A stretch of 64,000 nt of DNA from Trifolium pratense (taxonomy: Eukaryota; Streptophyta; Magnoliopsida; Fabales; Fabaceae), in assembly GCF_020283565.1 (NCBI RefSeq), contig NC_060059.1, positions 38,990,338 to 39,054,337 on the forward strand, in the 5' to 3' direction. Positions within the stretch are counted from its first letter, which is position 1, and each line of letters opens with the position of its first letter. Shown here piece by piece: positions 1-12,594 of this stretch. The notes under the pieces were generated by a model. It did no database searches. It was not told where the DNA came from and saw nothing but the letters and a program-made list of their open reading frames with translations. The position numbers and the translations under genes are program-made.

Positions 1-192
1 GTAGGTGAATTTGGTTCTATTGTTTCTAATATTAGAGGCATGATTGTTAGTAATTCCAATTTTGTAGTTAAGTTTGTTCGTGGTAAAGAGAATATGGTTG
101 CTTATATCCTTTTTAGGGCGGCCATTTCTTATGTTGGTCACCGTACTTTTGATTCTTTATCATCTTGTATTAAGCATCTTTTGATTAATTAA
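1..192 (+). pseudogene. LINE (non-LTR retrotransposon) RNase H-like C-terminus, fragment
   Basis: Frame 1 is open from the window edge to TAA at 190-192 (63 codons). The peptide contains VKFVRGKENMVAYILFRAA followed by a tail ending SCIKHLLIN. This resembles the C-terminal plant LINE RNase H module, whose usual motif is NxVAHxLAxxA; here the His is Tyr and ALA is replaced, so catalysis is doubtful. The 5' part lies outside the window. Family call is from motif recognition only. Confidence 0.6.
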
Positions 193-1084
193 ATGAATTG
201 AGTTTTCTTTTGTCAAAAAGATATAAAAAAAAATCTAATGATTCACCACTTCATTTCATTCCACTTAATTACTAGGGTTGAGCACGAACTCGTGACCCAA
301 CTCGAAACTGATATAACTGACAACACATTGAAGCATCCAGTCGAGTGTGGGTCGGGTCTTGGGTCAACTGTTGCAAAAAATCGGGCATGAACGGTTGTAT
401 ACAGGCGGGTGCGACCTCTAAAATTTTATCTCTTCGTAACTAAAATTGACCGAACAACCATGAAGATCTAAATTTTTTTTCCCCTTCTCTACCCCCTCTC
501 TCTCAATCTAGTATACTCTTTGTGATTTTCGGCCCGAATCCAATTTTGTTTCTACGTGGATCCAAATTAAGTGGTTGCGGTTTTTATCGAATTTGTGGTT
601 TTTATAAAAATGATAAATTTGAGAAAGGAAAAAAAAAACCTATCGTAAAAAATGTAAGATTTCACACCGTCTGCTATTTAAATAGCAAACCGGGTTCGCT
701 ATCTCGCTACTTAAGAATCGAAAGGGGTATTTTTATAATTTTAGAAGACACGGAAGAAAACTCAAGAAGATTTCTAAAAGAAGGTCTAAAAGGTGCATTT
801 GGGAAAAAAAAATTATTTTTTTGTTTTTTTGTTTTTTCCAACAAGGGCATTTAAAAAACAAAATGGGCACTTATGCCATTTGACTAATCGGTGATTTTTA
901 CACTCTTTTGAATAAAACTAAAGTTGGAAATATGTCAGACCGGTCTACGGGGCCTACTAGGCAAGGAAAGAGGCTAACAAGCTATATGGAACTTTTAAAA
1001 GGCTAAACTCAGGACTTAAATCAGGCTCAGACCTTCAATTTTTTACCGGACAGACTTAGGTTTGTTAAAGGTTGACTCTGCCTA
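193..1084. other. AT-rich spacer, no gene seen
   Basis: Non-coding sequence between the LINE tail and the duplicated leader of the first F-box copy. The longest open frame (around 522-854) has no ATG and no recognisable motif. A poly-A/T rich stretch lies near 780-860. Confidence 0.5.
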
Positions 1085-1594
1085 TCCTATTCCAAACCCT
1101 AAATAAAACCTTCTCTCATCAACTTGACAATTTTGACACTCTTCTTCGGCAGTGCCGAATTCAACCCTTGCTCTCAACTTGTTCACGCATTCAATTTCTG
1201 AATTCAACTAATTCAGTTTAACGTTGGTTAGTTGTTCTCTTTTCCACTTCAATTTTTGGATTACATTGTTGCAATCATTTCATAGATTATGTACGTTTCA
1301 TGGAACTATATATTTTGCACAATATTTATTTCCATTTTTATGAATAAATTGCTTATTTTCATCGTTTGAAACTCAGCTAACTTTAAAAGGAAGTTTCTTT
1401 TGACTTTGCACAATGTTTCTATCTAGTATTGTTAGTTATCACAAAAGTTTGTACTGTGCTCATGCAAAATTATGACAATATATTAAAATTAACCATTCTT
1501 GTATTGTAATCACAACATTCATGATTTTGAAGTCGTAGGAGTAAATAGTTGTGCTATTGAAGTTAAACTTGGTTGAGTTCTAAGGTTCTCTCTA
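1085..1594 (+). promoter_or_regulatory. Duplicated 5' leader of the first F-box copy, TATA degenerate
   Basis: 1085-1290 aligns with 7241-7430 upstream of the second F-box copy, sharing CTCTTCTTCG, CAGTGCCG and a long block through AATTCAGTTTAACGTTGGTT. The second copy has TATAAAA at 7257-7263; the matching site here reads AAATAAAA (1101-1108), so the TATA core is lost. A roughly 30-nt insertion sits near 1160-1195 relative to the other copy. Promoter assignment is inferred from position. Confidence 0.5.
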
Positions 1595-3533
1595 ATGGGA
1601 AGAAAACCATGGAAGCTTAGCCGCCTAAAAATGACAGACACGGAGTCAGATAGAATTAGTTGCTTACCGGATCATATAATAGATCAGATCCTCTCACGTT
1701 TGCCAATTAATGAAGCTGGGTGAACAAGTGTTTTATCTAGCGAATGGAGGACGAAGTGGTCAACACAATCAAATCTTGTGTTTGATAGACAATGTGTATC
1801 TGCTGCATCTTCAGAAGACCCTTCAGTTATCCAGATCAAATTTTTAAGAATTATTGATCATGTACTTTTATTTCATTTTGGGCCGATCAACAAGGTCAAT
1901 ATCTCCGACTCTGGTTGTAATCTCATTGATATAAACTATGTGGCTGATATTGATCGTTGGATTCTTCATCTAACCAAAAGGTCGATTAAAAAGTTTGTCT
2001 TGGACTTTTGGTTAGAGCAACGCTATAAGATACCGTGGTGTTTATTCTCTTGTCAAAGTTTACATTGTTTAAAACTATATTGGTGTTTGCTTAAACCTCC
2101 AACGACGTTTGAAGGCTTTAGGAACTTGAAAAGTCTTCATCTACAACGGGTTACAATGACTCAAGATGCTTTTGAAATTTTGATATCCGGCTCCCCTCTG
2201 CTCGAAAAATTGAGGTTGGCATTATTTGATGGCTTCAACCAAATTAATATTCAGGCACCAAATATCAAGTTTGTTCTAATCATTGGTGAATTTGAGGGTA
2301 TTAGCTTTGACAACACTCCTCGATTGGCTAAGCTAGTTGTTGATCAAACTAATCAAAGTAAATCGCATGGATGCTCTAGCAATTTGGTCAAGTTTTTCAA
2401 TCATCTACCCAACATCAAGATGCTACTGATTAGTTCCTATTTTATAAAGGTATAATGCTCAAGCATATGAATGTTGAATTTGACTGTAGGAGTAACTTAA
2501 ACATTGCTGTTTAAGCTTCCCCCACGCCCACCCCCTACAATTTTATAATGGACGCAAATCATGTGTATGCAACGCCTGATCTGTAAGAATTAGAAACATT
2601 CTATTTTGATTTAAAGTGACTCTTCTGTTTTGCTTCAGTATTTGTTTGCAGATGTTGTGCCAGTAAAGCTTCCTACACCTTGTATCAATCTAAGATGTCT
2701 TTCCATATGCATAAACTTCAGCGACTTGAAGGAAATTTTGGCTGTTCTTTGCTTTCTCAATAGCTCACCTAATCTTCAATCATTCACAATCTCTGTGAGT
2801 ACTCCTTTAGCTTTTATTGACTTTGCTTTCCTTTCTTTTTTCTGGTTGCACTTGCACATCCTGTTTTAGTTTTATGTGAATTTACAAAGCTCTAGAATTT
2901 TTATATCTTTTTTGCTTTAAGCATTTGTCTAGGAATTTGTATATCTTTCCTTTGTGGATGTAATCCATTGGAGAATAGATTATAGGAAAGTGGTGGCTAC
3001 AAATTTTATGATAGTATGTTAATCTCTGCAAAGGTATTTAAGTTTACTCTACAAAGTATGTTTTGAGTTTTCACTCTTTGTTTTGCCTTAGCATTTCTTA
3101 TGCTAGGGTTTATTGCATAAGTGTCCTATAAACCAAGAGACTCGTGTACCTCATTTTAGAGTTTTAATGTGCTCTATAGCTCTCTTATGCGTACAACATT
3201 ACCCCTTTTGATCCATGAATTTGTAACAATTGCATGTAGGCACGACTTGAAGAGCAAGCTGGCCTTTCAACACCTGTCTCCTATTGTTGGGAAGATATAT
3301 TTTCGGAGCCGGTCATGCCCCTCACATTGCAACGTGTAAAGATAGAAGACATATCCGATACCAAATCTGAATTAGATTTTATCATATTTATACTTCTCTA
3401 TTCACCCGTGCTCGAAAAGATGATTGTGGAGCCTGTTGTAAACATTGCATCAGAGTTGATGGCAGAATTAATCCGATCCAGCATAGTATCGGAACAAGCT
3501 AAAATTATTTACCTTGCGAAAGACTCTTCATAA
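1595..3533 (+). pseudogene. F-box/LRR/FBD gene, copy 1, one nonsense codon
   Basis: Three exons join in frame: 1595-2449, 2639-2794 and 3240-3533, with GT..AG borders (AAG|GTATAA, TTCAG|T, TCT|GTGAGT, TGTAG|G). The frame would give 434 residues. The N-terminus carries the F-box (DRISCLPDHIIDQILSRLP), then plant-type LRRs (FRNLKSLHLQRVT, SPLLEKLRL), then a C-terminal FBD-like region (SELDFIIFILLYSPVLEKM). Codon 43 is TGA at 1721-1723, where the paralog at 8123 has AGA. Everything downstream is open and both introns are kept, so inactivation looks recent. Such proteins are normally substrate adaptors of SCF E3 ligases; this copy could make only a 42-residue stub or a protein restarted inside the F-box. 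A sequencing error or strain polymorphism is not excluded. Confidence 0.85.
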
Positions 3534-3880
3534 TGTTTTTTATTCTCCTCAAATCATCTTGTGTATTATGATGACTTTTATGGCGGTTACGACTCACGTT
3601 AAACTTTTTAATGACGTGACAAATTATGAACGGTTGTCATTGTATTTTTTAATATCGATAGTACATTTTAATTAAAGTGTATGGACTTGATATAGCTACA
3701 GATGTTGCTTGTGCATTGAATTACCTGTACAGTGATAGCTAAATTTCTGTCATGCCAAAATTGAAGATTTTAGACCAGATATGTTACTGATTCAAAGATA
3801 AACTAATACTTCCATTACTACTTTTAAAGTGCATGTAGATGTTTTATTTAGCAGAAACACATATATGTGTAGCAGGTTTA
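3534..3880. other. 3' flank of F-box copy 1
   Basis: About 150 bp after the stop resemble the 3' flank of the paralog (9891-10020), so the duplicated unit extends past the coding region. No gene is seen. Confidence 0.4.
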
Positions 3881-4140
3881 TTCCCTCCGTTTCAAATTGA
3901 GTGTCACTTTAGCAAAAAGAAGATTGTTTCGAAATGAATGTCACTCACACTTTGCAAGGTAGAATTATTATTTTACTTCTAATTGTACCCTCTAATTAAT
4001 TAAGGGTACACTACTTTTAAAGCATTGCACCAATAGTAAATAAGGCTAGTTCGGTAAAATTCTCATTTTTTTAACATCATTGCATTTCTTAATTTGTGTG
4101 GAAAAATTTGAAACAGCATTCATTTTAAAACGAAAAGAGT
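3881..4140. mobile_element. Degenerate MITE of the CTCCCTCCG (mariner/Stowaway-like) type
   Basis: The left end TTCCCTCCGTTTCAAATTG after TA resembles the common plant MITE terminus. The right end (about 4110-4140, ATTTTAAAACGAAAAGAGTA) is a weak inverted match. No coding capacity. Borders are approximate because the right terminus has decayed. Confidence 0.4.
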
Positions 4141-4429
4141 ATAAGGCTAAACAAAAGCTATACACGGAGGAGTATTTGGAGCACAATACCTTTGTTATAT
4201 CTTTGTTACCGTTGGAAATTTGGGACCGGCTAATACTATTCTTGATTAGACAAACCCTTAGTTTGAGGCCTACTACAGCATCCCCTCCTCATTTACGCGA
4301 GTTCTAGGTATCTCAATTGTTCGATCCTGTTTTAAACAAATGACACCAATCTATAACGAGGAATTTATTCAATAACAGTGACTGCATATCCCGCTGCACT
4401 CTCGGCCTGACATGGTCAACGTTATATGT

Positions 4430-4950
4430 GGAATAAAACAATTGACAACCACCAGTCTGTAAAATCTGCATATCAGTTGTGCATGGCTTAGGCTGCTGCT
4501 AATGATGATCATACATCTGTTTCTCGTAACTGGAAGTCCTTATGGTCTGTTAAGGTTCCCTCCAAAGTAAAAGTCGTTCTATTGAATTGCCTGTTGGCGA
4601 GCAATCAGAAATTGTATTCCAATGAGCGAACCTTCAGAATCATGGTGTCCTTTGCTCGAATCTGTGTTATATGTGAACAGAACCTTGAGCATTCTTTACA
4701 CTTATTTTTCATACGTACTCATTCTATTTGTGGGAAATTAGTGTGTGAGACTCTTGATAATTTGTTGAGACAGAGAGCTACGAACTTTGAGGATCTATAG
4801 TGTTCAAGGCTCTTAAATCATTCACAGCTAAGCAAAGTAAAATTTATTTGTTATGCATCTTTGGAGCATCTAGAAATGCCGGAACAATCGCAAACTCAAC
4901 AATCCTTGGACCACAAAATTCTGCAGCAGACCTGCAAGAACGCTGAGGTA
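4430..4950 (+). pseudogene. LINE reverse-transcriptase zinc-binding (zf-RVT) remnant
   Basis: The translation contains SVKSAYQLCMA, then a TAG, then WKSLWSVKVPSKVKVVLLN and VICEQNLEHSLHLFF. This is the order of the zf-RVT domain found after the RT of plant LINEs (W..LW.. VP.K, C..C....E...HL.F). At least one in-frame stop is present. It continues weakly to about 4950 (RNAGTIANSTILGPQNSAADLQ). It is not the same copy as the fragment at 1-192, because domain order along the strand would be reversed. Confidence 0.65.
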
Positions 4951-5576
4951 AATATGGATTTTGCTTTCTTCTCGACAACCTGAGGTAAATATGTGGTCTT
5001 GGCGTCTGTTTCCGCAACTCATCTGGTAATGCACACTATAAGCTAGCTTTTGTTCTTAGGCAAACCAAATATATATGGTAGCTCATAACTAATGTAGTAA
5101 CGTGACATGAACTCAATTGCAAGTTGCAGAATCAAACAACACCCACTTCCACTAGATCCTAGTTAAAACACTCGTAACAAGGATTGAGATACTAGTTAAA
5201 ACACTAAAAAAAACCGATTTGATACTTAAAAACTAGGCTTAATTAGTAAAATGATCTCTTAAAAATATTTTTTGTTTCAGATTGGTTCCTTAAAGAAAAA
5301 AAAGTCTGAATAGGTCCCTTAAAAAAAAAAGGTCTGAATAGGTCCCTTAAATATATCTTTTCCTCATCAAAATAGACGGAGTAAACGAAGCAGAGTGCAA
5401 TTTGATTGACGTTCTACAATTTCGAAGAGGTAATTGCCTATTTCCAAATTTTATGGGAGCATTTGACGAATTTTGAAATTTCATGGGAGTATTTGACATT
5501 TCACTCCATTTTGTTTCTTCAAATTTCAGCCCTCGATCTTAACTTTCAAGCATTTCACCCTATATACATAACAAAT

Positions 5577-6955
5577 CAATTTTGACCATGTCAACGCTAT
5601 GTGAAAAGTCACGTGAGTGACTCAGCTGCCAATTCAGCTTTTTTTTTTGTTATCTTATAATTAAAAAAATAAATAGAGGAAGATGTCACTTAAAAAAAAA
5701 AAAAAACCCAAATTGCAAAACCTTCTCTCTTCTCAATCGCACAAAAACTTTTCTTCACAATTGCAAAACTCAAACAAATTCTATTGTTCGATTTCGACTG
5801 TGCTGCAAGGTTTTTCTTTTAAAATCGACTCCCCCAGGTAAACTTCCGTAGAAACTGCTAGCAAGGAAATGAAAAGTACTTTGATATGCATCTATCATCC
5901 GTGAAGCAATTTGTTCTCTGTACAATATTTTATAACCGGTCCTATGTTTTTGTTTAGCAGTTAATTGTGTATTGGCTATCTAAACAGACTAATGCCTGCA
6001 TTTTCTTTTTGTTTTGTTTTTCACTGTGAGTTGTATTTGATGCAATAATACTGTTATAATTTTGAGTAGTAGTGTTGTTAGCTGCTTGCATATGTTTTTA
6101 TGGTTCCACTTAGTGGCTGATTGTTTGTTTTTCAAGTCCGTAGAGTTTGAGGTGTGTTTATAGGTGTTTGTTTTTCCGTGTGGTTTTAGATGATTGTTTT
6201 TGTTGTGGAGCTATTGGCCTTTGGCTTTAGTGTGTTTAGATGCTAACTGCCCCTGTTAAGAGTCTCACATCGGTTAAGAGATTGTCTGACTAAGTGTTTA
6301 TATATTAGAGGTAATTCTCACATTACAAGTCAGTTTTGTAAGGTTGAGTTAGGCCCAATATTCAATTTCAAAGATGGTGTCAGAGCCTCTCCACGATCCG
6401 TTGGGCCACATGTTATCAGGTTTTCGCTATCGAGCCACCTACCATTTATATCCACGCATCAAGCCCAATAATGCTGGGCGTGAGGGGGTGTGTTAAGAGT
6501 CTCACTAAGTGTTTATATACTGGAGGCAATCATCACCTTATAAGCCGGTTTTGTAAGGTTGAGTTAGGCCCAATACTCGATTTCTAAGAGTCTCTCTCTA
6601 CTATATCATGTGCTCTGTTTCTTATGTTATATTATGAACAATTTAATTTTTGCTTCGATTTATTAGATGGTAAAATAGTCTTAGATGTCAGTTAGCTTCA
6701 TTAAAGCAGTGTCACTGCATTCGGTTCCTTGTCCTCTTCTCGTTTTCAACCTTGTTAGTTGTTAGTTTATAAGCGTAACGCAATTTGCGATTGAGAAGAG
6801 AGAAGGTTTTGGAATTTGGGTGTTCTATTTTTTTTTCACTTGCAATTTTTCTCTCTGTTTTTTTTAATTATAAGATGATAAAAAAAGCTGATGTGGCAAC
6901 TGAGTCACTCTAGTAACTTGTCACATCAGCGTTGACTTGATCAAAATTGACATTT
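5577..6955. mobile_element. Non-autonomous foldback (MULE-like) element
   Basis: The block 5577-5752 is an imperfect inverted copy of 6788-6955. Both share CAATTTTGA, GTCAACGCT, GTGACTCAG, CTTATAATTAAAAAA and ACCTTCTCTCTTCTCAATCGC in opposite orientation. The loop is about 1 kb and carries a TRIM at 6254-6586. No transposase is visible, and I found no clear target duplication. Flanking poly-A tracts and AGGTCCCTTAAA-type repeats (5225-5350) may belong to an older outer element. Superfamily is a guess. Confidence 0.5.
6254..6586 (+). mobile_element. TRIM (terminal-repeat retrotransposon in miniature)
   Basis: Two direct repeats begin TGTTAAGAGTCTCAC at 6254 and 6491 and both contain TAAGTGTTTATAT and GTTTTGTAAGGTTGAGTTAG. 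Directly after the left repeat (from 6375) is TGGTGTCAGAGCC, close to the initiator-Met tRNA binding site TGGTATCAGAGC. The G-rich run GTGAGGGGGTG precedes the right repeat, as a polypurine tract would. The internal part is only about 115 bp and non-coding. Confidence 0.7.
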
Positions 6956-7256
6956 GCAAAAGGGAGTAAACATAGGGGGTCAAAACTGCTATTTTGAAAT
7001 ATAGGGGCCAAAATCGTAACTTTTTGAAAACTTAGAGGGCCAAAAAACTAAAATTACTATAAAAAAAAAAGGTTTTAGTAATTTTAAAAGAACATACATA
7101 GCCAAAATCAAACAATTGTATTTGGACCAAACTTTATCTTTATTTATTCTTTTGTTTTTCTAACAAGGGCAGTTTTGTGAAAAATAAAAACAAAAACCAA
7201 GAAGGGTAGTTATGACATTTGATAATTTCTTCCCTCGAGTTGAAAACCCTTTCGAA

Positions 7257-7263
7257 TATAAAA
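7257..7263 (+). promoter_or_regulatory. TATA box of F-box copy 2
   Basis: TATAAAA in the block shared with the leader of copy 1. It lies about 860 bp before the coding start, so a 5'-UTR intron is likely; TAATCAG just before 8072 could be its acceptor. Position-based inference. Confidence 0.45.
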
Positions 7264-8122
7264 CCCTTCTCTCTTCAACTTCACAAGTTTGATACTCTTC
7301 TTCGTCAGTGCCGCATTCAAGTTCTGAATTCAACTAATTCAGTTTAACGTTGGTTAGTTCTTCTTTTTCCACTTCAATTTTTGGATTACATTGTTGCAAT
7401 AATATCATACAATAGATTATGTACGTTTCACGGAATTATTTTGTACTATAACATGCATTCCATTTTTATGAATAATACATTCAGGGTCCTTTTTCGCTTT
7501 TGTTTAAGTTTTTTTTTTTTGGTAAGAGTTAAGTTTTTCAAGTTACAAATAAGTGCTTTATACTTTTAACTTGTTGCACAGTTATCCTTCCGGTTAACTT
7601 CCGTTACCTTGTTACACTGTGATCGTTAATGTTGACTTCAACTGTTTACTAAAACTGTTCCCCAAGACCTGACAAACTGAGGGCCAAAGGACCGAACAAA
7701 AACTAAAACTTTTGTCCCTCACTAAACTACAACACAATTTTTTGTTCGCAACATAAGTTGTCTAAGATACTAAAATAATTTTGTCCACCAAACATATAAT
7801 TTGTTCGGGGTCAGCTATCATGTTATAGGGCACATGTTATGTTATGTTAGCTTTTCTCTTTTTTCAATACCTTACATTTGCAAATCAAACAGACCATTTA
7901 TAACTTTGAATTCATAAGAGTAAAACTAACCGTACTGTTTTTTATTTATTTAATAAAGTTGACACACAGTAGTTTGAAATTCAAGGTTCTCTCTCTTTGG
8001 ACCTAGCTATGATTCTTGTATACTCACATAGTTTGTTTTCTGATTCTTTTATGTACCATTTGTTTCAATATGAATATAGCTATCTAATCAGAAGAAAACC
8101 ATCGAGGTCTAACCGCCTAACA

Positions 8123-9890
8123 ATGACAGACGCGGATTCGGATAGAATTAGTTGCTTACCAGATCTTATAATAAACCAAATTCTCTCACACTTGTCAATT
8201 AAGGAAGCAGTGAGAACAAGTGTTTTATCCAGCATGTGGAGAAACAAATGGTCCACACAACTAGATCTTGTGTTTGATAGGCGATGTGTATCTGGTGCAA
8301 CTTCTCAAGACCCTTCAGTTATCGAAAATAAGTTTTTGAGAATTGTTGATCATGTACTATTACTCCATTCTGGGCCGATCAACAAGTTTGAGGTCTCCGA
8401 CTCCGGTTGTGATCTCATTGGTGTGAACTCTATGGCTGATATTGACCGGTGGATTCGTCATCTTATTGGAAGGTCAATTAAAGAGCTTGTGTTGGACATT
8501 TGGTTTGAGCAACGCTATAAGATACCTTGGTGCTTATTCTCTTGTCAAAGTTTATGCCGTTTAAACTTATATTGCTGTTGGCTTAAACCTCCAACCACAT
8601 TTGAAGGTTTCAGAAACTTGAAAAGTCTTGAGCTGGAACGGGTCACAGTGGCTCAAGATGCTTTTGAACACTTGATATCTAGCAGCCCTCTACTTGAAAA
8701 ATTGATATTGACAGACTTTCATGGTTTCACACATATTAATATTCATGCACCAAATCTCAAGTACATTCAAATCACTGGTAAATTTGAGGATATTAGCTTT
8801 GACAACACTTCTCAATTAGCTACCGTATACTTCGATCTAAAGTTTTATTCTGAAAACAATCAAAGTAGATTGCATGGATGTTCTAGCAATTTGCTCAAAT
8901 TTTTAGATCATCTACCTCACATAAAGAGATTACTAATTATTACCTATTTTTTGAAGGTATAATCTTCAAGCATATTGATATTGAATTCCTGTAAGGAGTG
9001 ACTGGCCTAACGTTATTAGTACTATAACATTATGGGTCTGATTATAGCCATTTTTCTGTTTTGTTTTAGTATTTGGCTGCAGGAGATGTGCCAGTAGAGC
9101 TTCCTAGACCTTGCATCGATTTAAGATCTCTTTGCTTGTTCATAAACTTCAATGATCTGAAGCAAATTTCAGTTGCTCTTTGTTTGCTCAAAAGCTCACC
9201 TAAACTCCGAAAATTTGGAATGTTTGTGAGTATTCATTTAGTTTTGTTTGGATTTGCTTTCATTTCTAATCGTGGTTTCACTTGCACATCTTGTTTTAGT
9301 TTTTATGTGAAGTTATTCAACTCTAGAATTTGCAAACATTTTTTACTTTAAGCATTATGTTTAGTCTTTCAAGTTTGTTTCTAAGACTTGTACATGTGAG
9401 TTATGATCTTGTACATATGAGTTATGATGGCTGATAAAAGTGTTATGAATTAATTGCAGTTTAGATAGAGTTAGTTACATAGTGCAGCAGACTTTATAAA
9501 TTAGAGACTCGTGTACCTCATTTTCCTTCTTTTCTCAATCAATACATTGTTGCGTTTTCCCCATTTGATCGAGGATTTTGTAACAATTGCATGTAGGTAC
9601 CACTTGAGGAGCAGACTTCCCTTTTAACACCTGCCTCCTATTGTTGGGAAGAACTCTTTTCGGAGCCAGACACACCCCTCTTAGTGCGACATCTGGCGAT
9701 AGAAGACATCTCTGGTACCAAATCTGAATTAGATTTTATAAGATTTCTACTTTTATATTCTCCCGTATTAGAAAAGCTGATTGTGAAGCCTATTGTAAAT
9801 GTCAAACCGAAGTTGATGATAGAACTAATCCGGTTCAGGAGAGCTTCGGCACAAGCTGAAGTTATTTACCGTGTAAATGACTCTTCATAG
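8123..9890 (+). CDS. F-box/LRR/FBD protein, copy 2 (intact)
   Basis: Coding exons are 8123-8956, 9070-9225 and 9597-9890, all phase 0 with GT..AG borders, giving 427 residues. The F-box spans about residues 7-45 (DRISCLPDLIINQILSHLS.. ..SSMWRNKW). LRR motifs follow (FRNLKSLELERVT, SPLLEKLILTDF). The third exon holds the FBD-like end (SELDFIRFLLLYSPVLEKLIV). The family acts as substrate-binding adaptor of SCF ubiquitin ligases through SKP1/ASK; the substrate is unknown. I chose ATG 8123 because MTDADSDRISCLPD matches the paralog. The frame stays open upstream to another ATG at 8009, so an N-terminal extension of 38 residues is possible if that region is not intron. Exon lengths 156 and 294 nt equal those of copy 1, showing a tandem duplication. 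Confidence 0.85.
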
Positions 9891-12594
9891 TGGTTTTTAT
9901 TGTCCTCAAAACATCTTATGTATTATGACTTTTAAGAAGGTTACGAGCGTAAAGTTAAATTTTTCAATGATGTAGCAAATTGTGAGTGACTGACGTTATA
10001 ATTGTTTTATATTGATAGTACATATAAACTAAATATTGTTAAATTTTCACCAAAGTAAAATCAACAAGATGCATCAGCTCAAATAAAAGGTACTACAATT
10101 ACAAATGTAGAGCATGGCCTGAGCCCAAATGAAGAAATGAATGAGAGAGGATCAGGTGAAGGTGCAAGAAAACTCGAGTAAAGGGAGTTTGAATTGTGTT
10201 TTGTCAATCTTGACAAATTTCAAAGCTTTTTCAAACCTTTCGTCCTTTGACTTCTGATTTGGTGATATGCCTCTATTTTGTGTTGTATGTGAGTTTGGAT
10301 CAGTGCTGCAGTTTCACATTTGTTGTGTTCAAGTGTTGCAATTGGAACGGCTAGAAATAGGTAGAATGTGGCTTCTTGATGGTTAAGTACTTGATTGTTG
10401 TCTCTTCTAAGTGGTTAAGTCTTGAATGTGACTTTTGTTTGATGGTAAGCTTTTAAACTTTTGTCTTATGACTTCGTTTTAATGACAAAATTATAACTTT
10501 CTCCACATTTTGTTTCTTCAAATTTCAGCACTCAATGAATTTTTGAAAAATAAAAGAACTATCTTAACTTACAAGCATTTCACCCTTGTATACCAAATCA
10601 ACGGACCGATAGATTTGTTACCAACAAGTTACATTATGTAATTTACATCCATTATATATCAGCAATCCATAAACTTATTCGACTCCTCATAAATCATGAT
10701 ACAATAAGTCAAACAAATAGTCAATATATTGAAAATTATCTTGGTACATCTTAAAGACTCACATTACTTGAAAGTCAAGAACAAGAATAGTTTATATACA
10801 ATACTCAAACTCCTCAGCTCAACGAAGCACCTTTTACAAAAGAAAAATTAATGAGGGCTCACATAACGCCCAAAGAGGACAATATCCTAGAAAACGCAGT
10901 GTTGCATGATAGTTTATTTGTGTGGATATCGTTACAATATTAGTAACTGGTAAACGCACTTCAAGGTTCAATAACATAGATTGAAGACTACCTGATGTCC
11001 ATGCCTGAAAAATGCACCACCAACCACAATAACATAGATTGAAAACTTAAGTAAGAACACTATATTGTGAGATTTTTTACGAAGCAAAATCCCAAGATAA
11101 CAGGCCTGGATCTAAGTTTTGTAGGATGCTTTATTACAAAAATCCAATAATTTAACTTAATGCCTGAATTTTAAGGCAAATTAAATTACACAATAACAAC
11201 TAACTGTTTAGACCAAGTTGAATAACAGAACAGAACCATTTTATAGCTCAATTTCACAGCTCTAAGTCTCTAACACAATCTTGTTACTTATTACTTAAGC
11301 AAAAATGAGGAAGCTACCTGCGATACCCCAGAGATGTATGCCAATGCCAACATGTAAATTTATAAACTTCAAACATTTTTTCCTATAAAACAAAAAACTT
11401 CTGGGCAAATTTAGTAAATTTTTTATCTCAATGATACATCTGGTATTGGACTGTTTCTACAAATGTGTTTCTGAACTTAGTTACATACTTAAAGCATAAC
11501 CAATGTAGTGATATGAACTCAATTGCAGGTTAGAGCTTAACTACATTCCACGTAGATTATTTGATTTTGTCACAATACAAAACATAATCTTGAAGAAATT
11601 GTGCAGAATCAAACAACACTAGTCCACTACCTCTTGAACCCAATTAAAAAAATTCAAAAACCAATTCTAAAAATCAGGCAGCACAAATATACAAGTGTTA
11701 GCATATCACCATATCTATTTCAACTTTAAATAAACGAAATGATAAGAGAATAGAAAACCAATAAGGAGAATTTCAAAAGGAATAAAAGAATCCTTCAAAA
11801 ACAGACAGAATTCTTACCATTTTAATCTCTCTTCAATACAATTCCAATAGTTCTTCAATACTTGTTTTGATAAAAGAAGGAAAGCTCTATGAAAATTGAA
11901 AACCACAATTTCTAAATACGACCTTTCCAAAGACTCGGTTTATGACAAACTCAACAAAATCATTTGTTTCCTATTCTAATCGCACCTAAAAAGAAAAATC
12001 TTTGATTGTTATTGTTGCTATGACAAAACCAAATATTCTATTGCAAAATCATAATCAACAAATACTATATGATCTAAATTTCCACCCTCCCTACAATCCA
12101 ATAGCTCCTTACAGGTCTCAGCAATATCATTAAATCACACATTCCAAACTTGTCTTTTATATGATCTAAATTTACACCCTCCCTACAATCCAAGCATATA
12201 GCATTTAACATAATTGCAGGCAATTTCACTTGTGACTAATTTAACAGCTTCTTAATATAACCTCAATTTAACAACTTGAAATTCTCGCACAACATTACAT
12301 TCTCAGTCAAAATCCAATACTACAACAAGGCATATTCGGTGTTGTCAATCGCAGATAGCAGAAAATAGCATTTTGTTCAAATTCTGCTACACAACACCGT
12401 TATAGGCTTATATAGCGCCACTATAGCTACTATTTAACAACATTAGCAATTTGTTCAAATTCTACGAAGCTATTGCGCTATAGATATACTATTTGACAAC
12501 ATCAAATTAAGCAAATTTCACACATTTTTTCCTTTAAAAACAAGAATTATATGAGAAAATTTTAAAAAGTTTACACAAATTGAAATCATTCTGT
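9891..12594. other. Intergenic region with MITE debris
   Basis: No gene seen on either strand. 12340-12500 contains the motifs TATAGCGCCACTATAGCTACTATTT and CTATTTGACAACA, which recur at about 38900-39060, so a dispersed MITE family is likely there. The rest is AT-rich with no recognisable protein match. Confidence 0.4.

Noticed and set aside
522..854. 110-codon plus-strand frame
   Set aside because: No ATG start, low-complexity Lys/Phe runs, no similarity recognised.
9226..9351. Extension of F-box copy 2 exon 2 as open frame
   Set aside because: The sequence after GTGAGT at 9226 is intron; exon lengths and phase match copy 1 only with the splice.
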